This document shows positions 1-13,161 of a stretch of DNA of 64,000 nucleotides, in pieces. The translations under genes and the position numbers were made by a program. The stretch covers positions 23,143,390-23,207,389 of the forward strand of contig CM032664.1 in assembly GCA_019095985.1 (NCBI GenBank). Direction: 5' to 3'. The stretch comes from Streblospio benedicti (taxonomy: Eukaryota; Annelida; Polychaeta; Spionida; Spionidae). Positions within the stretch are counted from its first letter, which is position 1; each line of letters opens with the position of its first letter. The notes beneath the pieces were generated by a model that worked only from the letters and a program-made list of their open reading frames with translations, made no database searches and was not told the DNA's origin.

Positions 1-430
1 GAATAATATTGTTTGACATTAATTTGAAAAATACGATCCTATCACATTATTCCTTGTCCCTTGGATAAGGATGAACACAAATGATCTGTATGAGTGTATA
101 TCGTATATTATTTTCAACAGGCATTACATAATGTACAAAAAAAGAAAGATAAAGTAGATACAAATTCATTTATGGTTGTGTTTTCTACTTGCGAATCGAT
201 GTATTAAAAAATTATAAAACATTACAGTGGTATCTTAATGAAGCTTATTTTCAATAATCTAAATTGACTACTTATTTTAAACATTGATGTTTTATTCTTA
301 AATATGGCATATATTAGCTCAATCTGAAACAGTAATCGACTCATTTTGATTCATAAAGATAAATTTAAAGATGAGTCTTACTGGAACAAGAATTCAAGAT
401 CATTTTTGAGACTGTTCAATATACAACCTT

Positions 431-990
431 AAGGGCCGGCCAGACTGCGTTCTACGTCAAAACCACGTCCAAAACATCACTGAAATTTTGTGGACCTGAT
501 TGTCAGTGATATTGATTAACGTGGTTGATTAAGATGTGTTACAGCCGATTTATACACGTGGGAAGATGTGGGAATGCATCAGAACTTTGTTGGACGCTGC
601 AACAAGCTTTGAACAGTTCAAAACTTGATTTCACATCCAACCACGGACGGTACACGTGATAAAGACGTGCAAAACACGTGAAGCGTAGGAGGATGCTGCA
701 AGACGTAATTTTTACAGCAGGTGCTACTGTGGCTACATTCAGGTTTTCAGCAAAGCATAAGGCTCGGCAATTTTACCCCTGCATTTATGTTATCTTACAT
801 GGCTGGGTTGTGGTGTAGCAGTGCATATACAGAGATTCAGTCATGTAACTCCCGTTGACGGCTATATCACATGCAAAAAACGTCAAAGTCTAAATTGACC
901 CAAAATCTATGCTGGCATCCATATCCACAAGATTTTAAAGAATCCTTTACCTTTATGGACATGATTCATACTGTGTGTGAGCGGCCCTTT
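431..990. repeat. Non-autonomous DNA-transposon-like repeat, family B copy 1
   Basis: The left end reads AAGGGCCGGCCAGACTGCG and the right end, reverse complemented, reads AAGGGCCGCTCACAC, a short inverted terminus. The shorter copy at 9246-9566 shares the left end, an internal block around GAACAGTTCAAAACTTGAT and the right end. No coding capacity is seen. The flanks are TTAA-like on the left and TTTA on the right, too degraded to fix the superfamily. Boundaries are approximate. Confidence 0.55.
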
Positions 991-2376
991 ACATGATATA
1001 TTGTCAATTAGCTTAAATATGTAAAAGAACAAACTTGATAGATTTCAAGATAATACATAGATCATTTAAAGGCCTTATGATAGGCTAACAATAATACTAA
1101 ATTCATGCTGTTGTACAATGTATTTTACAGCTGTCATCAGAAATGCATTACTGTCGATCACTAGGATTATGATCGAAATCCAACTACACTATATTTAGGT
1201 GGAGCCAGAGAAACCAACATTAGCTTCTCTTTTGATCCGATTTACCAAATTAGATCTCCACTGTGATGATAGTCATACACTCATAATACAGAACAGATAA
1301 TGCTTATTCAATAACGACAAAAAAGAACATATTATGTGTACTAACGTCGACAGTAAACACACTTCACATTATTTGTGACAATTCTAGTCAGTAAACAAAA
1401 CTTTTCATAAAAATAAGAAATTAGAATATAAATATCTAATGATGAAAAATTAAAATATATAAAGTTTTTTTTCCTTTTAATTAGTTTCATGACAGTTGAA
1501 TGATGCAACAATTTATTTGAAATACATGTACATAAATGGCGTATGTTGTGGGCAGCATATATGTTATTCGAAAAGCTCATTTGGCTTTCGAGATAGCAAA
1601 AATTGCAACTAATCAACCAAATGGTATAATTACGATAAGTCTATCAAGAGATGCTATGGACGAAATTCCATAATGTCATTAATGAGTCGGACAATCTGCC
1701 AAATATGTGCACAATGATCATTTCTATACCATCTACCATCACATGGAAATGCTAATTAACCAATTAAAGAAACTCAAAAATGGCCATCTTCAATCATTTC
1801 TTAGACATCAATTCAAAAACTTCAATGCAGGACAATTACAAAACTTAACATTACTGTCATTATTCATCGTTTGAAACCATACGAGATGCCATGCAGAAAA
1901 TCAGCTTCTCTTCAAAGACTATAATTCAGGAGATGACTCTGTTATTATGTTCGCACATCGCGGTTCATCATAATGATCAGAACGTCTTTCCTATTATTCC
2001 TCGCTACCACATGCGTGGGACAAAGCCATGTTTGGTTATCTTTTCTGCTACAAGGCGCTTACAACACCCTCCGCTGATGTGCCAAAATGACTTTAGGAGC
2101 AAGATGTCATTGCATGAGTGATTATTTGCCTGATAGCATCGACAGCGGGTTTGTGGCACTACTAATGTTTTTGCTGTTTTTATTTGAAAATCACAACAAA
2201 CTGCTTTTTCCAAAAACAACGAACTTACAAAGAAGAACATGGAGCTGTTTTTCTTCCAACTAAGTTAGAGCACCTGATTGAATTACATATATATTTTAAT
2301 TTAAAAATCAGTCCTTTATGCCAGACCCTATCAAATGCCTAAAAAATAATTTGAATTGTTCTTTTACTTAGATATT

Positions 2377-2586
2377 ATAGAGGAAGAGCTCAAGTTATTG
2401 GCACTGTCTACACATACATGTACAAGTACATCTACATGTATCTACAAGGTAATACATACGTTTTACGTTATAATGGGGTGTAGTGGATATAAATATCTCA
2501 TATAGAAGATAAATATTTGTTTAGTGAATGTTTTTTATGGTGCCAATAACTTGAGCACTGCCAATAACTTGAGCAAGTCCTCTATG
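2377..2586. repeat. Short TIR element with GCTCAAGTTATTGGCA ends
   Basis: The left end carries GCTCAAGTTATTGGCA and the right end carries its reverse complement twice in tandem, about 19 bp apart. The outer flanks (TATAGAGGA and TCCTCTATG) extend the inverted repeat. The interior is AT-rich and non-coding. This fits a Tc1/mariner-type MITE of about 210 bp with TA at the edges; the superfamily is inferred from the ends only. Confidence 0.5.
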
Positions 2587-5094
2587 TTTTACATAGATAA
2601 GAAAACAATGTCTGCAAACGTTTAACACACGTTGAGTTAAGCTGGGTTCCTTGAGCCCTGCGTTTGTTACAATTATTTAAGTCAGCTTCTACTAAATGCT
2701 TAGCTCCATTACTAGATTCCCAATATGATATACTAGGTGCTGGACAAATAATCTTTGCGCCTCTGCTATTGTAGCTTGCAAACAATGGTAATCTTAACTT
2801 CAACACATCAAGATTCAAGCGAGTGGAGTTCTAACAGAATCATATATCCTGACAGATAGCACACGTATTCATTCAGTAAGATTCATCATACCAAAGATCT
2901 TGTCAATAATCAAGAGGGTTTATACGTATACATGATGACAAGATGTCAACTTATAGATGGAACAAATAGAAATAAACCATTTATGTCAATGATATGATTA
3001 TCTAACTTCCTGAATTGAATATTTGTATTTCTGCTTTGAAGATTGGATTGCAGCATACAGGGAGCCATACATGCATATAGAGATAAATATAAAATAATAT
3101 TGTGATTGGTGCTTATCAAAAGATATCATGAACGTAAAAATCAATATTATTAGATTATTAGCAATATGCTATACATACAATGCTAAATGCAATACATAGG
3201 ATTCACCGGAATATCAATTTACGACGTTTGAGTATGATGACGACAATGATTACTGTATCATTATGATCATAGATGAAGATCACACCACACCAATCTTGAT
3301 TACCATGACAATAACTACATAGATGATCGTATAGTCAGACTTCTATGATCATCGATACAAAGCTGAGTGTATTAGACATGTTATATGGGCTATTCTCTGG
3401 GTGAAGATATTGTTGGTGAAGAATATATAATTTTCTATGGCAATGGAGGCATTCCCTTTGTCAAATATTTTTTACTCAATATAATAAGTTCAATTGAAAA
3501 ACTGATATATTTTTCACGAGTTAAAGTTGCATTATGTGTGATATTTTATATTTTTTATTTTAACAGTTGAAAATGGAATATACTTTCATTGCAAAATAGT
3601 GCTTACACATACATTGTACCAATTCAAATATCTACGAATTGTGAACCATTTTGAAAAGACAACTTTAAATGTACAGTCAATTTGCTACTCTAGAGAGACC
3701 CCCTATTTGAAGTTATGTCCTTGAAAAACGCTATCCAATTATACTTAATTCTTTAATTTCCTTTGCAATACATCCAGGAATAGTGTTACTGCTCAAACGA
3801 GGCAGTTGAATGTCTATTTACCATGCATGTCCCAGGTAAATTTATTTTTGGATAATAAGAAAGACAATGCAAATAGGAAGTCAGAAATAATAGCATGAAC
3901 TCGATAATTCAATGTAAATACTTAAGCTTACTTGTTTGGTAAAACTATTGATTTAATAATCATTAGCATACACAATGGTGACCACTAAATTGACCATTGT
4001 ATGCTCCTTGAAGGAGTAGGAAATTGCCATCTGGATTACACAGAAAACTTCCCAAGACTTTCCTTTATATCAAAGTAACTACGGGTATATACGTACCTAT
4101 TATGATATATAAAGTTGAGCTTCATCAAAATGAAGTACCGGTAGGTGAGCATATGTGCAGTTTATTCTATTAAAGAATTTGAGATGCATCAAATGTTTGT
4201 AAGGAGTATGCATTATTGAAAGCTAGTTATCACAAAAATATTCACCATGAGTAATACTATACAATAGTAAACATACACGTACATGTATAGATAATCTTTG
4301 ATTTGACCAGTATTGACATACCGGGTATATTAGGATGAGCTGATTCATCAGTCATTAATTTATTGAGGAAATAAGATTATTATAGCGCTTTCTATAAATA
4401 CTGCAACTCTTAACATGTACATGTTTTGTTTAGGATGATTTTATAATAAGTAAATAATCATAACTCAGTGATAAACCTTTTCTCTTGTTGGTCAAATGAT
4501 TAAAGTTCAAAACATCCACATTAAACAGAATATGATTTGCTCATTAAAAAAATCCATTGTAATTCTTCCTATCAATAGCTCTATATCATTAGCTTCCTCT
4601 TGGATTTTATTTTGAAATGTATATTTTCAAAGCTGCTTCTGAGTTTAGTGGAGTTTATCAGAAGTCAGACGGGCTGTGGACAGATCTGACAAGCAAATAG
4701 TTAATTCTATTGTCAAAATATGATTAATCTCAACTCACCAACCGCTGAAACTTATCACTACAATTGTTTATTATTAGGAGCAAGTTACTACAAACTCTGT
4801 GCATTGCCTTACATGCTACAGTTGAATTTCAAAACAAACAATTTTAACATAATCTAAAAGCACGTGAACCAAGACATGGTCTTATAACAAGATGATTGAT
4901 AGAAGGAAAATCAACTTCCAGCAAATGAATTCAATATTGTTAAAGACATAACAATTTCTTTCCTCATAAACACAAACTCACTAGAAAGTGTTTAGTACCA
5001 ATATTAGCAACTATTGATTATGTTTGCTATGTTCACCTAAAAGTAATTTTCCATCAAATATGGGCAATCATAACTCAAGTATCAGAATGAAAAA

Positions 5095-5175
5095 GTAACA
5101 CTATATTCTTAACTCAGGACTGAACCCACTACCCTGATGTTCATCGGGCAACAGCTAGAGCTCTAAACAACCTAG
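5095..5175 (-). repeat. Possible tRNA-like SINE head
   Basis: On the minus strand a segment runs from GTTTAGAGCTCTAGC to GTGGGTTCAGTCCTGAG, which has the look of a tRNA D-arm/T-arm pair with a B-box-like GGGTTCAGTCC. No body or tail was identified, so this is only a suspicion. Confidence 0.25.
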
Positions 5176-5828
5176 TCATAGACAACAGACTTTGCCATAT
5201 ATATATGTGTATAGTAAATAGTAGCATAAACTATATATAATAATACTAACCATATGTTTAGCTGCATTTATTCTGTATACTGCTCAACATGAAAACCATT
5301 AAATTTTAAGTGTTCGCTGCTACCAACTATGCAACTATGCGTATATTTTACAAAGTACCCAGGATGGTGTTGACAGGTACATGATGATACAAACAATAAC
5401 TTCCATCTCAAATATGCCAAGTATTATTAATTATAAAACAAAAAAATCTTTCATCTGTAGTTCAGTCAGATTAGGTGACAATTTCAGGCAAAGTCAAATG
5501 TCATAGACTGACAACTGGTATTGTAAACTTTCTGACTCAATAGGTATTAACCTTGGTAAATATGACAATGAGTGACTTCAACATACCAGGTAGTCTCTGA
5601 GCTGCATCGATTTTCTTAAGTTACTTACCAACTTGTCAATCAAAACATCTTCGCAAAAATTAAAAAATTTACAATACAAAGTCGCACAGCGAATTTTTTC
5701 TATCGCAGCTTTCATCACGCCTTTTGCAAATAGCCTGCAGAGTAATCACGTGTTGAGAGGTTTGATACTTGCACGTAGCACAGCTGAGGTGACACAGACA
5801 AATTCATGGCGGGATTGTGTCATAATGA

Positions 5829-5866
5829 TCCCCCTCCCCCTCTCCCCCCCCCCTCCCCCCACCCAT
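5829..5866 (+). repeat. C-rich polypyrimidine tract
   Basis: A low-complexity run of C with interspersed T and A. No function is assigned. Confidence 0.8.
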
Positions 5867-8800
5867 ACACATTGCAAGTGGTAGGGTAAGGGGTTAGGGG
5901 TCTTGTGAGAATGACTACTATCATAATCATAGCTAGCTCACAAAAGTTTGAAATACTGGTAATTCGATTAGTACTGTACCAATTGTTACCTTCAAAAGAT
6001 ATTTTGCCTTACCATCTTGTATTATGAGCGAGGATTACGAAGATATTTCATTGCAGACAGTTTTGTAACATTAAGAATAGTATAGTCACAGCAATCACAT
6101 AAAATTACAGTTATCCACACTTGCATTGCAGCAACATTTATGGTCATTATGCACACTATAAGACATGCCATGCCCCAAGGGTAGGTATGGCTTTGACCTA
6201 CAGGATTCCAGACAAGTTGAAATAAATCTTATTACCCAGAAATCCCAATACACGTGACTTCACAAAAAATTGAGCATTGACGTGTAGCCCTTTATTGTAT
6301 AAATCCGCAATTTCTTCCATTTTTCATGTATTCATGTGATTTAGTATTATGTATTTATAGACCATGGAAGGTCATTTTATAGCTCTAGGCTTCTCAGCAG
6401 ACGAACAAGTGCATTCTATGGTGTCATACATGTCAAATCCATGTGCTTTATCATCCTTTGTCACATTTGCATATAAATGCAACTAATTTTCTAAGACAAT
6501 GCTATATTTTAACTAGACATTGGCATATTTTCAACTTATTTCTATTTAGAGGTTTTCACGACATCTGATTAAGCATAGGATGAAAAAAGACATGTGGGCT
6601 ATTCAATATTTAACAGGATTTATTTTCATTTTAAGGTTTTTATAACTTGTGTTACTCCCGGGTGTTACTCCATGTACAAATACTGTACAAGCGGCTCAGC
6701 CAAAATAAAGAAATACCTTTTGTGAAATGTTACAACTCAAAGTAATTGACTTTAAAATTGACAAGCTACATGTGTACTAAAACTTCCTCATAAATATTTA
6801 GAAATGACTTTTGACATAATCCTTCAATGTTTCCTCTAAAGTCGAAATCAAGTACACATTTTAATGCATAGAAAACCTTGCATTGTGACAAACAGATAAA
6901 CAATTTGCAAGAAAGCTTTGTACAACTGTCCTGGGACAAATCCATTTTCCATACGAATGAGAAAACAAAGGGAATGGGAGTGACCATGTAAGAAAGCCAT
7001 CAAAGGTGGCAGAAAATAATCTTTCACATGCCCATATTCGACATAGGCAGGATAAAGTCATATGGACGAGGACCAACTACCGGGTAATTTAGCTTTCTTC
7101 TCGCGGCACAAATTTCATCTCTTTGACATTTCGGAAATAAACTTTCATCTTTTCGTACACTAGCACCAGGAAATTATGAAAAAATTACTGCATTGGCATG
7201 TGATAATCACCTAAAAAAAGCGTTCTTTTCATTATAACATCAAAACTACCAAATTTCATAGAAAATGTAACGCTTGTACTAGAATCCCTGTAGTTGATTT
7301 ATTCATTTATGGTACCAGCATGATCATTTATCATTGATTTCTTGTCCCCTCATTCCATAGAAGGTTCAATCTGGATTGTGATGCCAATACAGTTAAAGCT
7401 CACTATTTGGTACTGGGAGGAGTTTTCCCCATTAGCGAAATCGTCCCATTTTCTTATTTACAGCAATGTTACAATACAGTCTCATTGCATTGTATTGTGT
7501 GATAAAAAAATGGGAATGAAAAAGTATTTTAATTCCGAGATCTCAAAAATATGTGACAGGTTACGATGTTGAGGTTATACTGCATGTATACGTATCTACT
7601 CATCAATCTGTACTAAGGACGCTCATACAACATGCATTACGATATCTATCTATGGCTGTAGTGCCACTCTCATTTTTCTTACATATGACCTTTCATACAA
7701 ATGGGTGATTCAGATTGGATCACTGATACAAATGATTTGTGTCAATGTAAGAAAATAAAATGTAGTATATATGTAATTCAACACAGTAGTTGAGTGTAAA
7801 TAACAGTCTTACCTTTTACATACAAGTGTGTAGTTGAAGAGGAAAATTGTGTTGTTTCTATTTCTAATCATAAGTATACATTAGTGTTTTGGTATGACAA
7901 CAATAAATACTATCAAGAGTTATACAGAAAATATTTACTTAAAACAATCACATTATCCTATCGCAATTTAGATAGATGGTTGATATATGCACACTTTAAT
8001 CACAATCCCTGAAATGAATGACAAATAAGAAGTAATCATTCTAAGATCTATTTATACTTACAAACGATTAGGTCTTACAACTTCTTACATTTAATTACAC
8101 AAAATCTATCCAAAATCCAAAGCACAACACTCATTTTAAGTTTTCGCGGAAAGGTGTAATGAAACCCGAAAGTAGAATGTGGACCGTCATGTGACAAAGT
8201 TCTACTCAACTCATCTAGTCTAATGCGGGCTTGTCGAGCAAGATTCTGTGGTGTTCACGGTCTTGGCAGATACAGATGAGAAATGCATAGCAAATGGAAT
8301 GATTTAATAAGCTTTTGGACCGCCGTGTAGTTTGAAACGAAAAAATGATAACTGATTACATTATGTATTAACACAAGTCATTCACACAAGATCTTTTACT
8401 CTACTCAAAAATGGGAAGCACTGTGGTCATTATGAGCATGTGACCATGAAGACGTTGTGTAATAAACTTGATGAAAATAATAGTTAGTAGCAAACTGTAA
8501 TTACAAGAGACAATAATTTAAAGAATTTGCAGAATACAGCCTTGGAAAATGAGATAATTTTACCAATCTACAGTTTGATCTTGTATCATAGATCTTTTTG
8601 CAGCATTGGTCTTTGTAGTTAATGTAGCAAACTCAAGGTCATATGACAGATGCCATGTATGTATTTATGTCATAGCTGTATAAAATACAATGTACTTTAT
8701 GCAATTGTAGCATTTCTCTAATTTTGAGGATGACAAACACTCCTGAGGGTATGTCCTACGCCATAAAAATAAATGGCGAAGTGGAGCACAGTGGACAAAC

Positions 8801-9245
8801 GTCTCTATCACTAGATCACCAAGATGAATGAGATTTTGATCCAAAACTATCATGTGCATTGCAAGATTGTGGTTTATACTTGTGATTCTAATGACCAATA
8901 TTACATAGGTCTGACCATCCATTCTAAGGTATTGGACTATTGGTATAGTTTAGTATATTCAAATAATAGCACTAGGTAAGACAATCGCAAATTTTATTGA
9001 CAAATATATATATTTTCCATAACTCATAAAAAAGTATTTCTACAAGACTCATACATAAATCTTTGTATCTGACTATCTCAATGGCGGCATTCATGATTTA
9101 CATATCCAGGGAATATAGAATTTACATAGAATTTTGCACAGTTAGACACATTTGATAGGACATACATGAATCAGGCCTACTCAGTGTCCAAGGTCAAAAC
9201 TTTCTATTTACTGTTAGGACCATCCACCCCACTGTATAATAACTG

Positions 9246-9566
9246 AAGTGCCGGTCAGACTGCGCTCTACATTCAAATCAAACCACGTCCAAACGTCTCG
9301 AAAATTTTGTGGTAGTGATTGTCAGTGATATTGACATGATTAAGACATGCTACAGCCCATTGATACGCATGGGAAGACGTGTGGATAAATCAAAACGTCA
9401 TTTCATGCGGAATCAAGTTTTGAACAGTTCAAAACTTGATGCAGCGTCCATCTGCAAGCACGTCCAAGTCTAAATTCACCCAACCACCAACGACCACATT
9501 CACCAGATTTTCATAATTTTTTGGTTGTGATGTGGACTTAATATTCATTGTATGTGACCGGTCCTT
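9246..9566. repeat. Non-autonomous DNA-transposon-like repeat, family B copy 2
   Basis: It begins AAGTGCCGGTCAGACTGCGC and ends GTGACCGGTCCTT, whose reverse complement AAGGACCGGTCAC matches the start, so the termini are inverted. Internal blocks match the copy at 431-990, including CAGTGATATTGA, GTTCAAAACTTGAT and CAAGTCTAAATT. It is about 240 bp shorter than that copy. It lies downstream of HENMT1. Confidence 0.55.
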
Positions 9567-10215
9567 GAGTACATGGATTCTATGCTTATATATATTTCAA
9601 ACGTCTGCATCATCATTTAATATATTTGCAAAAAAATAAAACAAATATTGAGATCAAGAGAATCGTGTAATTAAATATTAATTGGCTTTCAGCAGTTTCA
9701 TGAATTAACAGACATACAAATTTACTGACATATAACACAGTTCATAACCTCATGCAGATGAGCATACACTTATAAAGAAAAAATAATAAAGGAACCTTAA
9801 AAGTTAACAGAACTGAAAAAAAGTAAAAAAGCTGTATGCTAACAAATGTATATAATTACGATAGTGCCACATATTTTTCTAGAATTAGAGTATGTATACA
9901 CATTTTAATCCTTAACTCTGGAAAAGATTCTTATATCTTTTTCACCAGGAAAACAAAACAAAAAAACAAAATCAGAAATGCTTTCAAGAAATATGCATGT
10001 TAATTCACAACTAAGCATTGTAAGCAACCATGCTTATACTAATACATGAACTTAACTCATTTACAATACATAATTTTTAAGATCTGCAATAATCAAAAAA
10101 CTTTTATGATTTATCCTTTTACTCATATATAATGTAATATACAAGTATTCAATTTAGCTTACATTTTCAAATTCCCCAATTAGCACATAGTAATTCCATA
10201 ATAGCCAACTGAAAT

Positions 10216-11907
10216 TTAATCGCTAAACTGACCATCAACATGCTCTCGTATACACTCTGGCTTTTCCCAGGTATCTGCAAACCCTGGTTTTTCGGCAAAT
10301 GGTACAAAAGTCAAATCAATACCACTAATTTGCTCAGTCAGCTTATCTACTCCATCTACAATAGCACCATTAGAAGAATCAGCAGCATTTACACAATCAT
10401 CTACACTCTCAAATTGTCCATCGATCGTCCGTGCAGTTCGAAAACACCACTGATAACATTTTACAAATCGGTCTGACATTTTGCCCACCATACTTGTCGT
10501 TATGACACGGCCACTTTGATGAAAGCCCTGCGCATATGCCCTGACTTTAACTTCCTCTTGCTTTTTGAACAGCTCTGGAACTGCCACTTCCAAAGGTAGT
10601 TCCCAATTTTCAGGCTTGTTCCACGGTTTTTCCTCTGCCGCACTACTACTGTCCTCCCAAGCGTCTGACCAATGTTCACTGGCTTGGTCCATAGAGTACT
10701 CACTAGCTACATCGGGATTGTCATAATCATCATCATCGTCATATTCATCACCATAATCATATAATCCAACTTCTGACGAAGACTCCAACTGAGTGATAAC
10801 AAACTGACCGTCATCTGATAAAATGTTATCTGAATTAGACAGCACCTCTATCAATTTTGCTTTATCACACAAGTTCTGTAACTTTTGAAAACACATCAAG
10901 CTGTCCAGACTAACCCATATTCCATCTCCGTCTTCTCTCTCACCAGATTCACTAACACTAAGATCATCTTCATACTGTTCTCTGCATCGTTTCCTAATAT
11001 CTAGTGCTACATTTCTGATATAGAATCCTGCCTCTTGAAGAATGTTTTCTTCTAGAGGTAGCGGTTCCTTATAGGGATGAATGAATTCATTCACTAAATT
11101 ATACGGACTGTCCTGAAGATCTTCTGTGTGGTTAGCTGAAGTTTTTCGATGAAACACTGCAACTTGACTACAGTGGCCTAAATGTTCATTTTCGCTCGGA
11201 GGGTCACCAATTCCACTATATTCAACACTGTAACCAAAAGTTTCAGCTTGCTTATTACACCAATCTTGGAACTCCTGTCTCGACCACTCAAACTTGTGAT
11301 CCCAATGCCTAAATCCTGAAAATCCTGGAAACAAAATATTGAACTCGGCATTTGGAGTTGTAAGAACAACCAGAGGTGGTGCTAGCTGGCCAAACAAGTT
11401 CGTTGGAAGTTGTTCTAGGACATGTGGCTCCAAATGTTCGATAACTTCCACCATGGTTATTGCATCAAGGTTTGCAAATCTTTTATCACATTTTGTAACA
11501 TCGCCTTGCCATAATCGGATGGTGAGTGGAGTCGACCTTGGATGTAAATAGTCAGATGTGAGCGGCTTTGCAATAAAAAAGGCAGATTCTATAATCTCTC
11601 GACTGATATCAACAGCATTCACCTCCTCTATACTCTGTGATTCTTTTAAAAATTCAATAATTTTTCCTTCCGCACTTCCAAAATCTGCCATTCTTTTAAC
11701 ATTGTGCTGCTCAAGGATGTCTCTAATATTGGTGTAGCGCTGTTTGTACAATGGAGGATCAAACTTTGGTCCCCCTAATTGATTTTCATTCTCCAAAGGT
11801 TTTTTATCCGCTTGAGGTTGTTCATTGTCATCAACAACTTCATTGACATCAATTTTAATATTGTCCTCCTCTTTGAGTTCATAAGTTTTAACATCATCAC
11901 TTTCCAT
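10216..11907 (-). CDS. HENMT1: HEN1-type small-RNA 2'-O-methyltransferase
   Basis: HEN1 enzymes use S-adenosylmethionine to methylate the 3'-terminal 2'-OH of small RNAs; in animals these are mainly piRNAs, protecting them from decay. The 563-residue product has an acidic N-tail (1-45), then the Rossmann methyltransferase core: motif I MADFGSAEGK (about 73-82), the acidic VDIS (about 99), and metal-binding EVIEH (E154, E157, H158) with the later DHKFEW histidine near 204. TTPNAEFN and GDPPSENEHLGHCSQ are also typical of the family. A long C-terminal half follows with an Asp/Tyr-rich patch (about 385-402) and a W-rich KPWNKPENWELP segment; the protein is longer than the roughly 390-residue human form. 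The ATG at 11907 was chosen because further upstream in the frame there is only a GTG. The whole CDS is one exon; a 5' UTR intron cannot be excluded. Confidence 0.95.
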   Translation of the reverse strand: MESDDVKTYELKEEDNIKIDVNEVVDDNEQPQADKKPLENENQLGGPKFDPPLYKQRYTNIRDILEQHNVKRMADFGSAEGKIIEFLKESQSIEEVNAVDISREIIESAFFIAKPLTSDYLHPRSTPLTIRLWQGDVTKCDKRFANLDAITMVEVIEHLEPHVLEQLPTNLFGQLAPPLVVLTTPNAEFNILFPGFSGFRHWDHKFEWSRQEFQDWCNKQAETFGYSVEYSGIGDPPSENEHLGHCSQVAVFHRKTSANHTEDLQDSPYNLVNEFIHPYKEPLPLEENILQEAGFYIRNVALDIRKRCREQYEDDLSVSESGEREDGDGIWVSLDSLMCFQKLQNLCDKAKLIEVLSNSDNILSDDGQFVITQLESSSEVGLYDYGDEYDDDDDYDNPDVASEYSMDQASEHWSDAWEDSSSAAEEKPWNKPENWELPLEVAVPELFKKQEEVKVRAYAQGFHQSGRVITTSMVGKMSDRFVKCYQWCFRTARTIDGQFESVDDCVNAADSSNGAIVDGVDKLTEQISGIDLTFVPFAEKPGFADTWEKPECIREHVDGQFSD

Positions 11908-12414
11908 ATTAGCAGAATGTATAAGCACCTACTAACATATGCTACAATATATTATTTATACTAATCCATATACATTTGTTTAAAAGAGTAAAACTATCCA
12001 CCGTATGTATCGTAAATTACCATTTTTTTTATTTTTTTCTGTAACAAATATGAGAAACGAGATTTGAAAATTATATACAAATATTTTGTCATAAATTTGT
12101 TTTAAATGTATTGTTTGCTTATTTCAGTTTAATTAATTAGCTTACAAACTTTAAATTTTCAGTTAAATTTATTTTAATTCATAACATTTTTGGTTAACAA
12201 TGAAATTATATCAAATAAACTTCAATGAGATAACAAAATGACATTATATTGAAAATAAACACAATGCACTCAAATATAATGCAGTTCTTAAATGTAACCA
12301 CAAGCTAGAATATAATAATTAGTCCTAGTAGCCACAATTGAAAGGCATGTGATTCTACAGAGTATAAGTCCATACTAAATACTCATCACCCCAGAAACTG
12401 TGACACATGCATGT

Positions 12415-12660
12415 ACCAATAAATGTAAATGTAAATGAAATGTGGTGGTTTATAGTAGGTTAATCACTCATACAAGTACTCGCACACTCTCTAAACCCAA
12501 TGACCTGTACCTAATTAATATGTACCAGGTGCCACAGAGCAGTGTGCAACTATTTAGGGATGAGTTTGCTCAACACCCACCACCACACTAGGAATCGACC
12601 TTGTGGTCACGAGTTCAATTCCCTATCTACTCGGGCCGACTCGGCCACTGAAGCCCACAT
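12415..12660 (-). repeat. tRNA-derived SINE
   Basis: On the minus strand the head reads GTGGCCGAGTCGG (A-box-like), then a GACCACAAGGTCGATTCC segment near the B-box position, then a body shared with 50617-50958 (GTGTTGAGCAAACT, GTTGCACACTGCTC, GGTACAGGTCA) and an ATTTACATTTACATTT tail. The shared head, body and tail in two distant places define the family. The copy is moderately diverged. Confidence 0.75.
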
Positions 12661-12994
12661 CGACAAATGACGAATGATGCATATGAATATATGTAAAATG
12701 GATACATGTAACCTGGAGTGGACACATAATTGTATTGGCATAAAAAATTTGGATTATCATAGATCTTAGTAAATGGGTTCAAGTGCATGAACTTTGAAAA
12801 TATTGTTAAAAAAAATACCGTATACAAACATCTGAATGCCCATTATCTATTAGGTTGAAAATTAATCATTCATGTCATGTGCCCACATTGAAATTAGAAT
12901 TTTGATGGTCTGGATTTTTATATAGTCTGAATTTGAGGATGGCCCTTACTCAGGGTTGGGCTCTTGGATAGTTGATTACAGGTATGGTGAGTTG

Positions 12995-13161
12995 TACAGT
13001 AAAACTTCCAATCCAGACTACCTCTATACTAAGATAATTTTTTGCAAAACCAAACTTCTATCAAGAGACTGATGCAACTATCCATAATGAGACCACCTCT
13101 CCATTGAGACCACTTGAGTATAGTCCCAAGGGTGGTCTTAATAGAAAGGTTCTACTGTGTA
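12995..13161. repeat. Palindromic TA-flanked MITE, family A
   Basis: Starts TACAGTAAAACTTCC and ends GGTTCTACTGTGTA, with inner GAGACCACCTCTCC and GAGACCACTTGAG blocks shared with copies at 14.7, 33.5, 33.7 and 34.0 kb. TA at both edges and TIRs of TACAGTAGAACCTC type suggest a Tc1/mariner relative. Non-coding. Confidence 0.7.

Larger units (their letters stand above)
1..10215. other. Intergenic, AT-rich, no gene recognised
   Basis: Both strands were read. The open frames here are short, AT-biased and show no family motif, so none is called. The stretch holds two copies of one non-autonomous repeat (431-990 and 9246-9566), a short terminal-inverted-repeat element (2377-2586), a doubtful SINE head (5095-5175) and a C-rich pyrimidine tract (5829-5866). 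The 3' UTR of the HENMT1 gene must lie in its right-hand end; no poly(A) signal there is clear enough to call. Confidence 0.6.

Noticed and set aside
2582-2818. Minus-strand 78-codon frame with a protein-like composition
   Set aside because: No splice-site pair, family motif or neighbouring exon was found; it starts inside the end of a TIR element.
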